Shown one piece after another: positions 1 to 8,558 of a stretch of DNA of 64,000 nucleotides. Origin of the DNA: DASXIF01 sp036498145. GTDB taxonomy: Bacteria > Actinomycetota > Actinomycetes > Mycobacteriales > Jatrophihabitantaceae. The translations under genes and the position numbers were made by a program. Location: NCBI GenBank assembly GCA_963708625.1, contig CAVPSV010000004.1:1612001-1676000 (forward strand), given 5' to 3'. Positions within the stretch are counted from its first letter, which is position 1. Every line of letters begins with the position of its first letter. The notes under the pieces are model-generated. The model was not told where the DNA came from, ran no database searches, and saw only the letters and a list, made by a program, of their open reading frames with translations.

Positions 1-261
1 GGACCGGACGACATCGAGGTGGTGCTCGCGTCGAACACCGGGCAGTCGCTGGTCTTCGCCGGCGCCGCGGGTGACCTGAGCTGGGAGCTGCGGACCGTGT
101 CCGCGGTACCGACGCCGACCGCCCGGCCGGTGGACGGCGAGCGTCGGCTCTACGCAATCGTCGGCGAGGACCTGGTGTACGCGACGGACCTCGCGCCCGC
201 CGGGCAGCCGTCCGCGCCGCACCTCAATGCCCGGCTCGCCCGCGCCGCCACGAGCACCTGA
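1..261 (+). CDS. 3' end of an unidentified protein
   Basis: The reading frame is open from the first base of the window and ends at a TGA at 259-261, so only the last 86 residues are present. The piece is rich in Ala, Val and Pro and has no membrane segment, cysteine pair or motif that I recognise. A run such as GQSLVFAGAAGDLSWELRT suggests a soluble beta-rich domain. Function unknown. It lies 125 bp upstream of the ABC exporter genes and may or may not be linked to them. Confidence 0.6.
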   Translation, partial: GPDDIEVVLASNTGQSLVFAGAAGDLSWELRTVSAVPTPTARPVDGERRLYAIVGEDLVYATDLAPAGQPSAPHLNARLARAATST

Positions 262-385
262 GGCATCCGCGCAGCGCGCGTGTCGTACTTCCGACGTCGC
301 TTCTCCAGACCTGTGCAGCGGGCCGCACATTGGGCCGTTGGGTCCTCGCCCGTGCGTGGGCGCGTGCTGTCGAACGGAGCGGTGC

Positions 386-1333
386 ATGATCGAAACGACG
401 GGCCTGACCAAGCGCTACGGCACGAAAACCGCGGTCGACGGGCTCACCTTCCAGGTACGGCCCGGGGTGGTGACCGGCTTCCTGGGGCCGAACGGCTCGG
501 GCAAGTCCACCACGATGCGGGTGCTGCTGGGTTTGGATGAAGCCGACCGCGGCCGCGCCCTGATCAACGGCCGCCCCTATCGGTCGCTGCCCGCGCCGCT
601 GACCGAGGTCGGCGCGCTGCTGGAGGCCAGGGCGGTACACACCGGCCGGTCCGCCCGAAACCATCTGCTCGCGCTGGCGGCGACGCATCGCATCCCCCGG
701 CGCCGGGTCGACGAGGTGATCGGCATCGTCGGACTGGACAGTGTCGCGGGCAAACGCGCCGGCACGTTCTCCCTGGGCATGGGGCAGCGCCTCGGCATCG
801 CGTCGGCGTTGCTCGGCGACCCTGGCGTGCTGCTGCTCGACGAGCCGGTCAACGGCCTGGACCCCGAAGGCATCCTCTGGATCCGCAACCTGTTGAAGGG
901 GTTGGCCGCCGAGGGCCGCACCGTATTCGTCTCGTCCCATTTGATGAGCGAGATGGCGCTCACGGCAACCGAGGTGATCGTCATCGGCCGGGGGCGGCTG
1001 ATCGCGGCCGGCCCGGTGGACGAGGTGATCCGCGGTGCGAGTGCGACCACGGTGCTGGTGCGGTCCGAGGACCCGGCCAGGCTGCTCGCAGCGCTGACCG
1101 CCGCTGGGCACCGCGCCGAGTCGATCGGCCACGACGCAGTGCAGGTGTCCGGCGCCGACAGCCGCGCGGTAGGGCGCATCGCGGCGCGGGAGGCAGTGAC
1201 CTTGATCGAACTGACGCCGCAGCTGGCGACGCTGGAGGAGGCGTTCATGGATATGACGCGCGACGCCGTCGAGTATCAGGGCGAGTCCTACGCCGGCCGA
1301 CATGGCCGCACGAGTGCCGGGGCGCACCGATGA
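386..1333 (+). CDS. ABC transporter ATP-binding protein
   Basis: This is the ATPase of a two-gene exporter of the ABC-2 / bacitracin-lantibiotic type. Walker A GPNGSGKST is at residues 34-42, the signature (SLGMGQ, a variant of LSGGQ) near 129-134, Walker B VLLLDE near 148-153 and the H-loop histidine near 185. The C-terminal 90 residues form the usual accessory domain. The 315-residue length is normal for DrrA-like proteins. I chose the ATG at 386 because the family begins a few residues before the first beta strand; the open frame extends upstream without family features. It overlaps the permease start by 4 bases (ATGA), so the two are translationally coupled. The substrate cannot be told. 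Confidence 0.9.
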   Translation: MIETTGLTKRYGTKTAVDGLTFQVRPGVVTGFLGPNGSGKSTTMRVLLGLDEADRGRALINGRPYRSLPAPLTEVGALLEARAVHTGRSARNHLLALAATHRIPRRRVDEVIGIVGLDSVAGKRAGTFSLGMGQRLGIASALLGDPGVLLLDEPVNGLDPEGILWIRNLLKGLAAEGRTVFVSSHLMSEMALTATEVIVIGRGRLIAAGPVDEVIRGASATTVLVRSEDPARLLAALTAAGHRAESIGHDAVQVSGADSRAVGRIAAREAVTLIELTPQLATLEEAFMDMTRDAVEYQGESYAGRHGRTSAGAHR

Positions 1334-2121
1334 CCTCCGTCGGCGCGACGCCCGCCCCCCCGTCGGCAGCGCGTCGGTCCATGTTCGCCGGCCGGCACGT
1401 CACCCTGCCCAGCGTGCTGGCCTCAGAATGGATCAAGCTGCGGTCATTGCGCTCGACGTTCTTCGGCCTACTCGGTGCCGTCGTGATCATTTTCGCGATC
1501 ACGCCGTTCGACACACGCCAAGGTGCGGCCGGCCTCGATGGGATGTACGCGGCGCAGGTGGCGATCGGCATGCTCGGCATCCTGATCGTCACCGGTGAGT
1601 ACACGACCGGGATGATCCGATCCTCGTTCACCGCCGTTCCCGCCCGTGCGCCGGTGCTCGTCGCCAAGGCCGCGGTGTTCGCGACGGTCGTGTTCGTCGT
1701 CAGCGTGGCCACGGCGTTCGTGGCCTTCGTGTTCGGCGCGGCTGCTCGCGCCAATCGGGCACACGCGAGTTTGCAGACACCCGGGGCGCAACGGGCAATC
1801 CTCGCCGGCGCGGTGTATCTCACGTTGCTCGGACTGCTGGCGGTCGGGCTCGGCTTCCTGATCCGCAGCACGGCCGGCGCCATCGCGACGCTGTTCTGCA
1901 TTCTCTACGCGTTGCCGATACTGGCCCTGTCACTGCACTACCCGAACTCGGTCACGTTGGGCCGGTACCTGCCGTTCAACGCGCTCACCCAAGCCATCAC
2001 CACGAACGCCACGCTCGACGGGGATTACTTCGGTCCCTGGAAGGGACTGGTGGTGACCGGCGTGTGGGCGCTCGTTGCGCTCGTCGGCGGACTGGTGACG
2101 GTGCTGCGGCGAAACGCCTGA
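1330..2121 (+). CDS. ABC-2 type transporter permease
   Basis: A 263-residue integral membrane protein with about six hydrophobic segments, starting with a cytoplasmic N-terminus that contains the typical LPSVLASEWIKLRSLRST entry region of ABC-2 permeases. It would pair with the ATPase encoded just upstream to form a small-molecule or peptide exporter. The last residues, VLRRNA, leave a short positive tail in the cytoplasm. The overlap with the upstream gene fixes the start at 1330. The convergent TetR gene that follows may control the pair, but no operator was recognised. Confidence 0.88.
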   Translation: MTSVGATPAPPSAARRSMFAGRHVTLPSVLASEWIKLRSLRSTFFGLLGAVVIIFAITPFDTRQGAAGLDGMYAAQVAIGMLGILIVTGEYTTGMIRSSFTAVPARAPVLVAKAAVFATVVFVVSVATAFVAFVFGAAARANRAHASLQTPGAQRAILAGAVYLTLLGLLAVGLGFLIRSTAGAIATLFCILYALPILALSLHYPNSVTLGRYLPFNALTQAITTNATLDGDYFGPWKGLVVTGVWALVALVGGLVTVLRRNA

Positions 2122-2134
2122 GCTGGTTGGCTGC

Positions 2135-2800
2135 TCACGCCCCCGGCAGCGGGGTGTCCAAATCGAGGTCCATGCCCAACGCGCGCGCCGGGGTCCCGAT
2201 GACTAGCCACGCCTGCTCGGTGAGGGCAGAGGTCAGGTCGGCGCGCGGAATCTCACGGTGCTCCAGCCACCACGCCGCGGTGGCGTCCACCATCCCGACC
2301 ACACCGACGATCATGCGTTCGGCCGGTGCCGGGTCGATCTCGAAATACTCCATGTACCGGACCAGCAACGCGGTGAGTTCGGTCGCGAACGCTGCCTTCG
2401 CGTCGTCCACCGTGGGCGAGCCGGTCGCGTTGACGGCGTAGGCGTGCTGAGCGAGGAATCGGTAGAGGTTCGGATGAGCCTCGATCCAGCCGAGATGTTC
2501 GCTGATGGCGCCGCCGATGATCTCGCGGGCCGAGCCCTTAGTGGCCAGCCCGCCGCGGATCTGCTGGCCGATCTGCGCGGCGACGTGCCGCGCGACCGCG
2601 AAGTCGAGTGCCTGCTTGCCGTCGAAGTGCCGGTAGACGTGGGTGCGCGGCACGCCGGCCATCTCGGCGATCTGCCCGGTGAGTGCCTGCGGGCCGTGCG
2701 CTTCGATGGCTGCGATCGCGGCGTTGATGATGGCCAGGCGTCGTTCGCGCCGGTGCGGGTCCCACCGGGTGGAACGCCCGTCCCGGACCTGCTCGGTCAT
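2135..2800 (-). CDS. TetR/AcrR family transcriptional regulator
   Basis: A 221-residue one-component repressor. The N-terminal helix-turn-helix reads AIEAHGPQALTGQIAEMAGV followed by the recognition helix in PRTHVYRHFDGKQ. The rest is a helical ligand domain. The ATG at 2800 is chosen because it lies about 25 residues before the first helix; the frame extends further upstream without matching the family. The C-terminal half (WWLEHREIPRADLTSAL, ending DLDTPLPG) resembles the TetR protein at 49039-49794 (WWLSRRSMSREKLTELL, ending YDEPLP), so the two are probably paralogues. It is convergent with the ABC genes and divergent from the surface protein gene. Confidence 0.88.
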   Translation of the reverse strand: MTEQVRDGRSTRWDPHRRERRLAIINAAIAAIEAHGPQALTGQIAEMAGVPRTHVYRHFDGKQALDFAVARHVAAQIGQQIRGGLATKGSAREIIGGAISEHLGWIEAHPNLYRFLAQHAYAVNATGSPTVDDAKAAFATELTALLVRYMEYFEIDPAPAERMIVGVVGMVDATAAWWLEHREIPRADLTSALTEQAWLVIGTPARALGMDLDLDTPLPGA

Positions 2801-2910
2801 GCACTGAAGGGTACCGACGGGGAACGACGCTCCTGCGCGGGTGGCCGCAGAACTGTCTGTCATCCGACGGGACGGCAGGCATCGGTGGGGGTGATTGCAT
2901 TTACTAAGCC

Positions 2911-4356
2911 GTGCCCAGTCTGAAATTGCCGCGGTCCCCGCAGTCCTCGCCGCACACCGTCGCCCGCGACGCCGCGCCCAACTTCCGGGTGCGAGCGGTC
3001 GCCGTCGGCCTCGCCGTCGCTGCGCTGGCGTTGATCGCAACCGGCACGGCGGCGGCGGCGCCGGGTCAGCGGCTCGACGCGGCCACGCCCACCTGCACGG
3101 GGTCGAGCTGCAAGGTCACCTTCGATTTCACCGGGGCGGAGCAGACGTTCGCGGTGCCCCCGGGGGTGCAGACCTTGACGGTGACCGCGGTCGGTGCCGC
3201 GGGTGCGGCCGGCGGCGTCGGAGATCCGATGCCGGTGGGCAGCTTCTACAACGGTGGCCCGGACGGCGCCGGGGGCCTCGGTGGCCGGGTCAGCGCCACG
3301 GCGAACGTCACCCCCGGCTCCGTCCTCTACGTCGAGGTGGGCGGCACGCCGACGACCGATCCGGCGCGCTGCGTACCGAAATCGTTGACCGCGACCACGG
3401 CGGTGTCGTGCGTCGGCGGCTGGAACGGTGGCGGGGACGGGAGTTCGGCGGAGAAGACCAGCGCCCCGGCAGAAAATGATCTGAGCTACGCCGGTGGCGG
3501 CGGGGGCGCCAGCGACGTGCGGACCGTGGCCAGCACCGGCGCGGGTTCGCTGGCCTCCCGCCTGGTGGTGGCCGGTGGTGGCGGCGGTGGTGGCGGCTCG
3601 GACATCGGCACGCTGAACAACCAGGCGGCGACGGTGAACGGCGGTGCGGCCGGCGGCAATGCCGATGCCGGCGGCGCGGACGGGTCGCTGGCACCTGGCT
3701 CCGGCGGTGCCGCTGGTAAGCCGGCGGGTTCCAGCAATGGGGGTTCACCGACTGCGGCAAACCCGGGGCACGCCGGCTCGCCCGGTCTCGGCGGCGCGGG
3801 CGCCAAGACTGGTGGGTTCCCGCAGGAGCCCGCGCAATCGGCATTCTTGGGACTGCTCGGCGGTGGCGGGGGTGGTGGCGGCGGGTACTGGGGCGGCGGT
3901 GGCGGCGGCCCGCAGCCCTTTGTGCACGCCGAGTCGTTCAGAACCGGGGCCTCCGGTGCAACCGATAGCCCGTCCCATGCCGTGCTGATCGCGGCGGTCG
4001 ACCCCGCTGCCAGGCAGACCGGTGGCGGTGGTGGCGGCGGCGGGTCCTGGGCCGGTGGCAAGGCCGCGGCATCGACCCCGACCATGGATCCCGCCCAGGT
4101 CGTCCTGTCGTGGCACCCGGCTACCGGCTCCTCGCCGGCCTCGTCCAGCCCGCCGGCGGGCTCGCCGCATCCGACCGCTGCGCAGTCGCCGCCGACGCCC
4201 GCTGCCGGCGCCATGCCGTCCCAACTGAACGGATCCTTCCCGCTCGCCTCGACTGGTGCCCCGCTTATCGCCCGGCTGACCATTGCCGGCGCCGGGTTGC
4301 TGGCAGCTGGGGTCGGCGCGCTCGTGCTGGTGGCACCGCGAAGACGTCGGCGGTGA
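2911..4356 (+). CDS. glycine-rich secreted surface protein with LPXTG-like C-terminus
   Basis: A 481-residue exported protein. Residues 30-50 form a signal sequence ending near ATGTAAAAP. A short domain with a Cys pair (CTGSSCKVTFDFTGAEQTF) follows. Residues 95-395 are low-complexity Gly-rich sequence with many GGGGGG runs, like bacterial glycine-rich domain proteins. A Pro/Ser/Thr-rich stretch leads to LASTG, a hydrophobic helix and RRRRR, the layout of a sortase sorting signal with an atypical motif (LASTG instead of LPxTG). The start is a GTG at 2911. Probably anchored in the cell wall with a structural or adhesive role; no enzymatic motif is seen. Confidence 0.75.
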   Translation: MPSLKLPRSPQSSPHTVARDAAPNFRVRAVAVGLAVAALALIATGTAAAAPGQRLDAATPTCTGSSCKVTFDFTGAEQTFAVPPGVQTLTVTAVGAAGAAGGVGDPMPVGSFYNGGPDGAGGLGGRVSATANVTPGSVLYVEVGGTPTTDPARCVPKSLTATTAVSCVGGWNGGGDGSSAEKTSAPAENDLSYAGGGGGASDVRTVASTGAGSLASRLVVAGGGGGGGGSDIGTLNNQAATVNGGAAGGNADAGGADGSLAPGSGGAAGKPAGSSNGGSPTAANPGHAGSPGLGGAGAKTGGFPQEPAQSAFLGLLGGGGGGGGGYWGGGGGGPQPFVHAESFRTGASGATDSPSHAVLIAAVDPAARQTGGGGGGGGSWAGGKAAASTPTMDPAQVVLSWHPATGSSPASSSPPAGSPHPTAAQSPPTPAAGAMPSQLNGSFPLASTGAPLIARLTIAGAGLLAAGVGALVLVAPRRRRR

Positions 4357-4442
4357 CTCCGTCCGGGGGGGTTCATAGGCGTGCGCACCCGGCGACCGCG
4401 CCAGGTGGCTGTGCCGGCGGACACGGCCAGAAAAAGTAGCTG

Positions 4443-4492
4443 TGACAGCTTGTCATGGCCAGAATTGCCTGCTACACCTTGTGATAGCTATC
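4443..4492. promoter_or_regulatory. palindromes upstream of the diiron oxygenase gene
   Basis: Two dyads lie in the 194-bp gap before the oxygenase gene: TGACA-GCT-TGTCA at 4443-4455 and GATAGCTATC at 4483-4492. Both sit 60-110 bp upstream of the start in an AT-richer patch, where a repressor operator would be expected. No regulator gene adjoins, so the protein that binds is unknown. Confidence 0.4.
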
Positions 4493-4550
4493 GACGGAAT
4501 AGCTACTCGGGTGCGGGGTGCGCCACCCCGCCGGCACAGGGAGTCAGCCC

Positions 4551-5534
4551 ATGACGGTGACGCCGCAGCTGGATCGCAACACCAGCTCCGAACGGCCGAT
4601 GGACGACCGCGACAAGGTTGCGCTGCGGTTGCTGCGCTCGTCGGCCAAGAACTCCTACGACCCGTTGCTCGACATCGATTGGGACGCGCCGGTCCCGGCG
4701 GGTGCGCCGTTCATGCCGCTGGAGCGGGTATCGCTGTACGGCACGGCGCTCTGGCAAGAGATGACCGAGGCGCAGCGAATCGAGTTGTCGAAGCAGGAGA
4801 TGGCGAGCATCGCCGGCACCGGACTCTGGTTCGAGATCATCTTGGTGCAACTGCTGGCTCGCTACGCCTATCACCAGGACCCGCAGGCTCCGCACACGCA
4901 GTACGCGCTCACCGAGATCGGCGACGAGACGCGGCACATCATCATGTTCGCCAAGTCGATCTCAGCATCGGGTTGCCCGACGTATCGGCCCTCGCGCTTC
5001 GTGCATCAACTCGCGCGGCTGTACAAGGCAATCGCCCGTGGTCCGGCCGTGTTCGCGCCGGTGCTCGTTGCCGAAGAGGTCGCCGACCGGTTGCAGCGAG
5101 TGACCATGAATGACGAGACGATCGCGCCACTGGTGCGGATGGTGAACCGGATCCACGTCGTCGAGGAGGCCCGGCACGTGCGGTTCGCCCGCGAGGAGCT
5201 GGCCCGGCTCAACGCGCGCTCCGGTCCGATCGCCAGGCTGATCAACAACATCACGTCAGCGGCAGTGGCCGCGTTCGTCGTCAACAGCCTGGTCAGCCCG
5301 GAGGTCTACCAGACGGTGGGCCTCGACCGAAAGCGCGCCGTCCGCGAAGCCCGGCGCAACGTGCACAACCATGACACCCGTCGCTGGCTCGGCGAGAAGA
5401 TCATGGCGTTCCTCGATGAGCAGGGCATGGTCACCCGGACCTCGCGGCCCATCTACCGCCTGGTGCACCTGCTCTCAGCCGGCCGGACCACTTCCTGCAG
5501 CGTTTGGGGATGTTTTTGGCCCTATAGCGGCTAA
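4551..5534 (+). CDS. AurF-type diiron N-oxygenase / ferritin-like oxygenase
   Basis: The 327-residue product belongs to the AurF-like non-haem diiron family (p-aminobenzoate N-oxygenase group). The iron ligands can be read: Glu95 in GLWFE, Glu126-x-x-His129 in DETRH, Glu175/176 in VAEEV, and His202-xxx-Glu206-xx-His209 in HVVEEARH, the last with the spacing of AurF His223/Glu227/His230. The family oxidises amines or hydroxylates; the substrate here is unknown. The ATG at 4551 is preceded by AGGGA and is preferred over the in-frame ATG at 4518. The last ten residues (CSVWGCFWPYSG) are not family-like and are encoded by one arm of a strong inverted repeat that runs over the stop codon. Confidence 0.85.
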   Translation: MTVTPQLDRNTSSERPMDDRDKVALRLLRSSAKNSYDPLLDIDWDAPVPAGAPFMPLERVSLYGTALWQEMTEAQRIELSKQEMASIAGTGLWFEIILVQLLARYAYHQDPQAPHTQYALTEIGDETRHIIMFAKSISASGCPTYRPSRFVHQLARLYKAIARGPAVFAPVLVAEEVADRLQRVTMNDETIAPLVRMVNRIHVVEEARHVRFAREELARLNARSGPIARLINNITSAAVAAFVVNSLVSPEVYQTVGLDRKRAVREARRNVHNHDTRRWLGEKIMAFLDEQGMVTRTSRPIYRLVHLLSAGRTTSCSVWGCFWPYSG

Positions 5535-5548
5535 AACTTTCCCCAAAC
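5502..5548. terminator. long stem-loop across the oxygenase stop codon
   Basis: GTTTGGGGA at 5502-5510 pairs with TCCCCAAAC at 5540-5548. The inner sequence continues the stem almost completely (GTTTTTGGCC against GGCTAAAAC) around a CTATAGC loop. The element is much less GC-rich than its surroundings. It may act as a terminator, or be a small inserted palindromic repeat that changed the end of the reading frame. Confidence 0.55.
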
Positions 5549-5566
5549 CGGTGTGCGGACATAGAA

Positions 5567-5626
5567 CGGCCCCCGAGCTGTTCCGCTCGCGCGGGTCGGC
5601 TGGACGTGCCGACGGCTCGGGGGCCG
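5567..5626. terminator. second inverted repeat, intergenic 5535-5857
   Basis: CGGCCCCCGAGC at 5567-5578 is exactly complementary to GCTCGGGGGCCG at 5615-5626, a 12-bp GC stem with a 36-base loop. No T-run follows. It lies between two convergent genes and could stop transcription from either side. The rest of this 323-bp gap holds a small dyad GTACCG-CAA-CGGTAC at 5768-5782 and no open frame that I can support. Confidence 0.5.
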
Positions 5627-5857
5627 GGTAGCTGCCGGGTATTGCTCGCCGCCTCGCTAGCACGGGGCGCGGGCTCTGCCCTGCTGGTCCATGTGCGTAC
5701 AGCGGCTAGCTGGCAGCCACCTCACGTGTCCAACAAGTACTCAACTCCGGACCACCCCCTTTCTCGTGTACCGCAACGGTACGTGAGCGCCGGTGGTGAC
5801 GGCAACGAGATTGATCACGGATTTCGCGGTCGAGACGTGCGAGCCGGGGCGAATCGA

Positions 5858-6724
5858 TCAAGGCGGCGGAAACGAGACCAACGCGCGGATCTCCGCATCG
5901 ATTTCGGCGTTGCGGGAACGCCCCTTGCCGTCGAGTTCGACGACGTCCACCGGCCCCCGCACACTGCCGACCAGCCAGAGCACGTCCGCCGCGTGCAGGT
6001 CGGCCAGCGTCGCGTTCGTGACCCGGGTGTGCCAGCCCGCTGCCGCGGCTCGATCGAAGAGCAGCGACTGGGTGGTGCTCGCCAAGATGCCGCTCGGACC
6101 CGTCGGAGTTGTGTGCAGCATGCGATCGGTCGACCACACCACCGCGCTCACGGCCGACTCCAGGACCTGCCCGTCGGCGCTCACGAAGATGATCTCGTCG
6201 GCGCCGCGCTCCTCCGCCACGCGGAGCGCGGCCATGTTCACCGCGTACGACAGTGTCTTGACCCCGCCCAACAGCCACGGCGCGTCGCGATAGGCGTCGG
6301 CCGTCGTGCCCCGCGACAGCGAGACGACACGCAGGCCGTCGCGACGTTGACGCAGGTAGTCCGCGGGCAACGGGCTGATCGTCAACAGCCCGGTCGGACG
6401 CCCCGAGTCCGGGACACCGCGGGTGAGCACCAGCTTCATTGCCGCCTCGCCCGGCTCCGTCCACGCCCGGCATGCCTCGGCCACCAGCTCGCGCCAGCCC
6501 ACCTCGTCAAAGCGGATCTGCAGCGACGCGGCGGATCGGGCCATCCGGGCCAGGTGCGCGTCGAGCTTGTCGACCGCGCAGCCGTCGGCGGTACGCACCA
6601 CCCGCAGCCCCTCGAAGCACCCGTCGCCGCGGGTCAGACCCAGGTCGTCGGCGCGTAGCACCGGCTGCGCCGGATCGACGACGCCTTCGCCCAGCAATGC
6701 GAGCAGCCCCACGGTCACGGTCAC
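5858..6724 (-). CDS. pabC: aminodeoxychorismate lyase, class IV aminotransferase fold
   Basis: The 288-residue product is a PLP enzyme of fold type IV. It would convert 4-amino-4-deoxychorismate to p-aminobenzoate and pyruvate in folate synthesis. The PLP lysine is Lys156 in GGVKTLSYAVNMAA. RADDLGLTRGDGCFEGLRV near the N-terminus and the glutamate in ADEIIFVSADGQVLES are also typical. The start is a GTG. The position next to a Fur-family gene and a ygfZ-like gene matches mycobacterial genomes, where the same product is annotated pabC. A D-amino-acid or branched-chain aminotransferase of the same fold is the alternative. Confidence 0.82.
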   Translation of the reverse strand: MTVTVGLLALLGEGVVDPAQPVLRADDLGLTRGDGCFEGLRVVRTADGCAVDKLDAHLARMARSAASLQIRFDEVGWRELVAEACRAWTEPGEAAMKLVLTRGVPDSGRPTGLLTISPLPADYLRQRRDGLRVVSLSRGTTADAYRDAPWLLGGVKTLSYAVNMAALRVAEERGADEIIFVSADGQVLESAVSAVVWSTDRMLHTTPTGPSGILASTTQSLLFDRAAAAGWHTRVTNATLADLHAADVLWLVGSVRGPVDVVELDGKGRSRNAEIDAEIRALVSFPPP

Positions 6725-6847
6725 AGGCTATGCCCGACCGGCGCGCTGGAGCCGACGCATTTGGTCGCGCCGAGGCACGGGCGGGCCCCGACGTACCGAC
6801 GCCCTGACGTAGCCGCACCCGGGCCGGACGCGGACTCTCTACGATTG

Positions 6848-7483
6848 ATGGCGATGGGTCGATCCGAACACCCGCCCGAACTCGCGCCGGCACTGCGTGC
6901 CCGTGGGTTGCGGGTGACCGCCCAACGCGAACAGGTGCTCGACGCCGTCCACCACCTCGCGCACGCCACCCCGGAGCAGATCTCGGACGCGCTGCCCGAC
7001 GTCGATCTCACCACCGTCTACCGCACGCTGGAACTGCTCGAGGAGATCGGCCTGGTCAAGCACGCGCACCTCGGCCACGGCGCCCCGGTGTATCGCCCAG
7101 CCGGGGACGACCACGTGCATGTGGTGTGTCACAGCTGCGGCAGCGTGGCGGACGCGCCGCCAGACCTGGTGCGGGCCTTGGCCGACCGGCTGCGGCGCGA
7201 GCGCGGGTTCGAGGTGGACCGGTCGCACTTCACGGTCTTCGGCCAGTGCGCCGACTGCGTCGCGCGCGATCAGGCTTCCGGCGATCACGCCGCCCACGAG
7301 CACGACGCCGACGAGCACGACGCCGACGAGCACGCAGCCCACGGCGCACCGGCCCACGGGGCATCGGCCCACGGGGCATCGGCTCACGAGCAACAAGCCC
7401 ATGGAACGCGGGCTCATGGAACGCGGGCTCATGGAACGCGGGCTCATGGAACAACGTGGCCCGCGCGGACGCTGAACGATTGA
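6848..7483 (+). CDS. Fur family metalloregulator with histidine-rich tail
   Basis: A 211-residue Fur/Zur-type repressor. Residues 10-85 form the winged helix (RGLRVTAQREQVLDAV, then DLTTVYRTLELLEEIGLV). His89 and His91 followed by Cys94-x-x-Cys97, and Cys134-x-x-Cys137, give the regulatory and structural metal sites. The last 70 residues are an unusual tail of HEHDADEHDADEH and repeated AHGTR units, rich in His and Asp, that could bind Zn or Ni. I start it at the ATG at 6848; another in-frame ATG is at 6854. One base separates its stop from the next gene. Zinc is the likeliest ligand given the tail, but iron cannot be excluded. Confidence 0.85.
   Translation: MAMGRSEHPPELAPALRARGLRVTAQREQVLDAVHHLAHATPEQISDALPDVDLTTVYRTLELLEEIGLVKHAHLGHGAPVYRPAGDDHVHVVCHSCGSVADAPPDLVRALADRLRRERGFEVDRSHFTVFGQCADCVARDQASGDHAAHEHDADEHDADEHAAHGAPAHGASAHGASAHEQQAHGTRAHGTRAHGTRAHGTTWPARTLND
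7399..7452 (+). repeat. 15-bp tandem repeat inside the Fur-family tail
   Basis: The unit GGCTCATGGAACGCG is repeated about 3.7 times with no mismatch, in frame, and encodes AHGTR. A related imperfect repeat precedes it at 7295-7395. Copy number is likely variable between strains by slippage. Confidence 0.85.
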
Positions 7484-7484
7484 C

Positions 7485-8558
7485 ATGAGCGCACCCACCA
7501 CTGATGCCGACGCCCGCACCGCAGACCCGCCCCGCCGCGGGCCGGACCTCGATCCCGGGCGCGCCGTGCCCGCCGAGGGCATCGACGCGGGGGTGCCCTG
7601 GCACTACGGCGACCCGCTTCGCGAGCAACGCGTGCTCACCACCGCCGCCGGCGTGATCGACCAGTCCCATCGTGACGTCGTGACCGTCACCGGAGCGGAT
7701 CGGCTGGGCTGGCTGCACTCGATCTGCTCCCAGCACCTCAGCGAGCTCGCCGACGGGCAGAGTGTCGAGGCGCTCGTGCTCTCACCGCACGGTCACGTGG
7801 AGCAGCATTGGCAGCTCACCGAGCTCGGTGAGCAGGTCTGGATCGACACCGAACCGGGCGCGGCCCCTGTCGTGCTCGACTACCTGGAGAAGATGCGCTT
7901 CCTGAAGCGGGTGCAACCACAGGACGTCAGCGACGACTGGGCGGTGCTGGCGCTCGCCGGACCGTCGGCCCAGAACGTTCTCGAGGCGGCCGGGTTGCCG
8001 GTTCCCGGCGCAGGCGCGGCGCTGTCCATCGCGGATGCCGGTTTCGTCCGGCGGGTGCGGCCATGGACCGAAGCCTCCGCGCCGGAGTTCGCGCTGGTCC
8101 TACCCCGTGCTGAGGCGGCGCAGGTCGCAGCGAAGCTGCGCTCGGCCGGCGCCGAGCCGGTTGGCACCTGGGCTTACGCCGCACTGCGCATCGATCAACT
8201 GCGGCCACGGCTCGGCCTGGAGACCGACCATCGGACCATCCCGCACGAGGTCGGTTGGATCGACACCGCGGTGCACCTGAACAAGGGGTGCTACCGCGGC
8301 CAGGAAACGGTGGCCCGGGTGCACAATCTGGGCAAGCCGCCACGGCGTCTGGTTCGCGTGCATCTGTCCGGCATGACCGACGTGCTGCCGGAACCGGGCG
8401 CGCCGGTTGAATCGGGCGGCCGCACCGTCGGATTCGTCGGCACGGCGATGCAACATCACGAGTTGGGCCCGGTCGCCCTGGCCGTGGTCAAGCGCAACCT
8501 GCCCGCTGATGCATCGCTATCCGTCGCTGGCGAGCCAGTTGCCATCGACGCGGGCTGA
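7485..8558 (+). CDS. ygfZ: YgfZ/GcvT-type folate-binding protein
   Basis: A 357-residue protein of the aminomethyltransferase fold that acts in iron-sulfur cluster assembly or repair rather than glycine cleavage. The family signature KGCYRGQE is present near residues 266-273 in HLNKGCYRGQETVARV. The N-terminal 30 residues (MSAPTTDADARTADPP) are a disordered extension. The start ATG at 7485 follows the Fur-family stop by one base, so the two form an operon, linking metal-dependent control to an Fe-S maintenance protein. About 130 bp without a gene follow. Confidence 0.87.
   Translation: MSAPTTDADARTADPPRRGPDLDPGRAVPAEGIDAGVPWHYGDPLREQRVLTTAAGVIDQSHRDVVTVTGADRLGWLHSICSQHLSELADGQSVEALVLSPHGHVEQHWQLTELGEQVWIDTEPGAAPVVLDYLEKMRFLKRVQPQDVSDDWAVLALAGPSAQNVLEAAGLPVPGAGAALSIADAGFVRRVRPWTEASAPEFALVLPRAEAAQVAAKLRSAGAEPVGTWAYAALRIDQLRPRLGLETDHRTIPHEVGWIDTAVHLNKGCYRGQETVARVHNLGKPPRRLVRVHLSGMTDVLPEPGAPVESGGRTVGFVGTAMQHHELGPVALAVVKRNLPADASLSVAGEPVAIDAG

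Noticed and set aside
224..1327. Minus-strand frame opposite the ABC ATPase
   Set aside because: Shadow of the ATPase gene, with Arg/Gln/His-rich composition typical of antisense frames in high-GC DNA.
3486..4424. Long proline-rich frame on the minus strand
   Set aside because: It is the complement of the Gly-rich surface protein; the GGN codons read as proline on the other strand.
5606..6658. Plus-strand frame of 350 codons opposite pabC
   Set aside because: Antisense of pabC; the minus strand carries the PLP lysine and family motifs.
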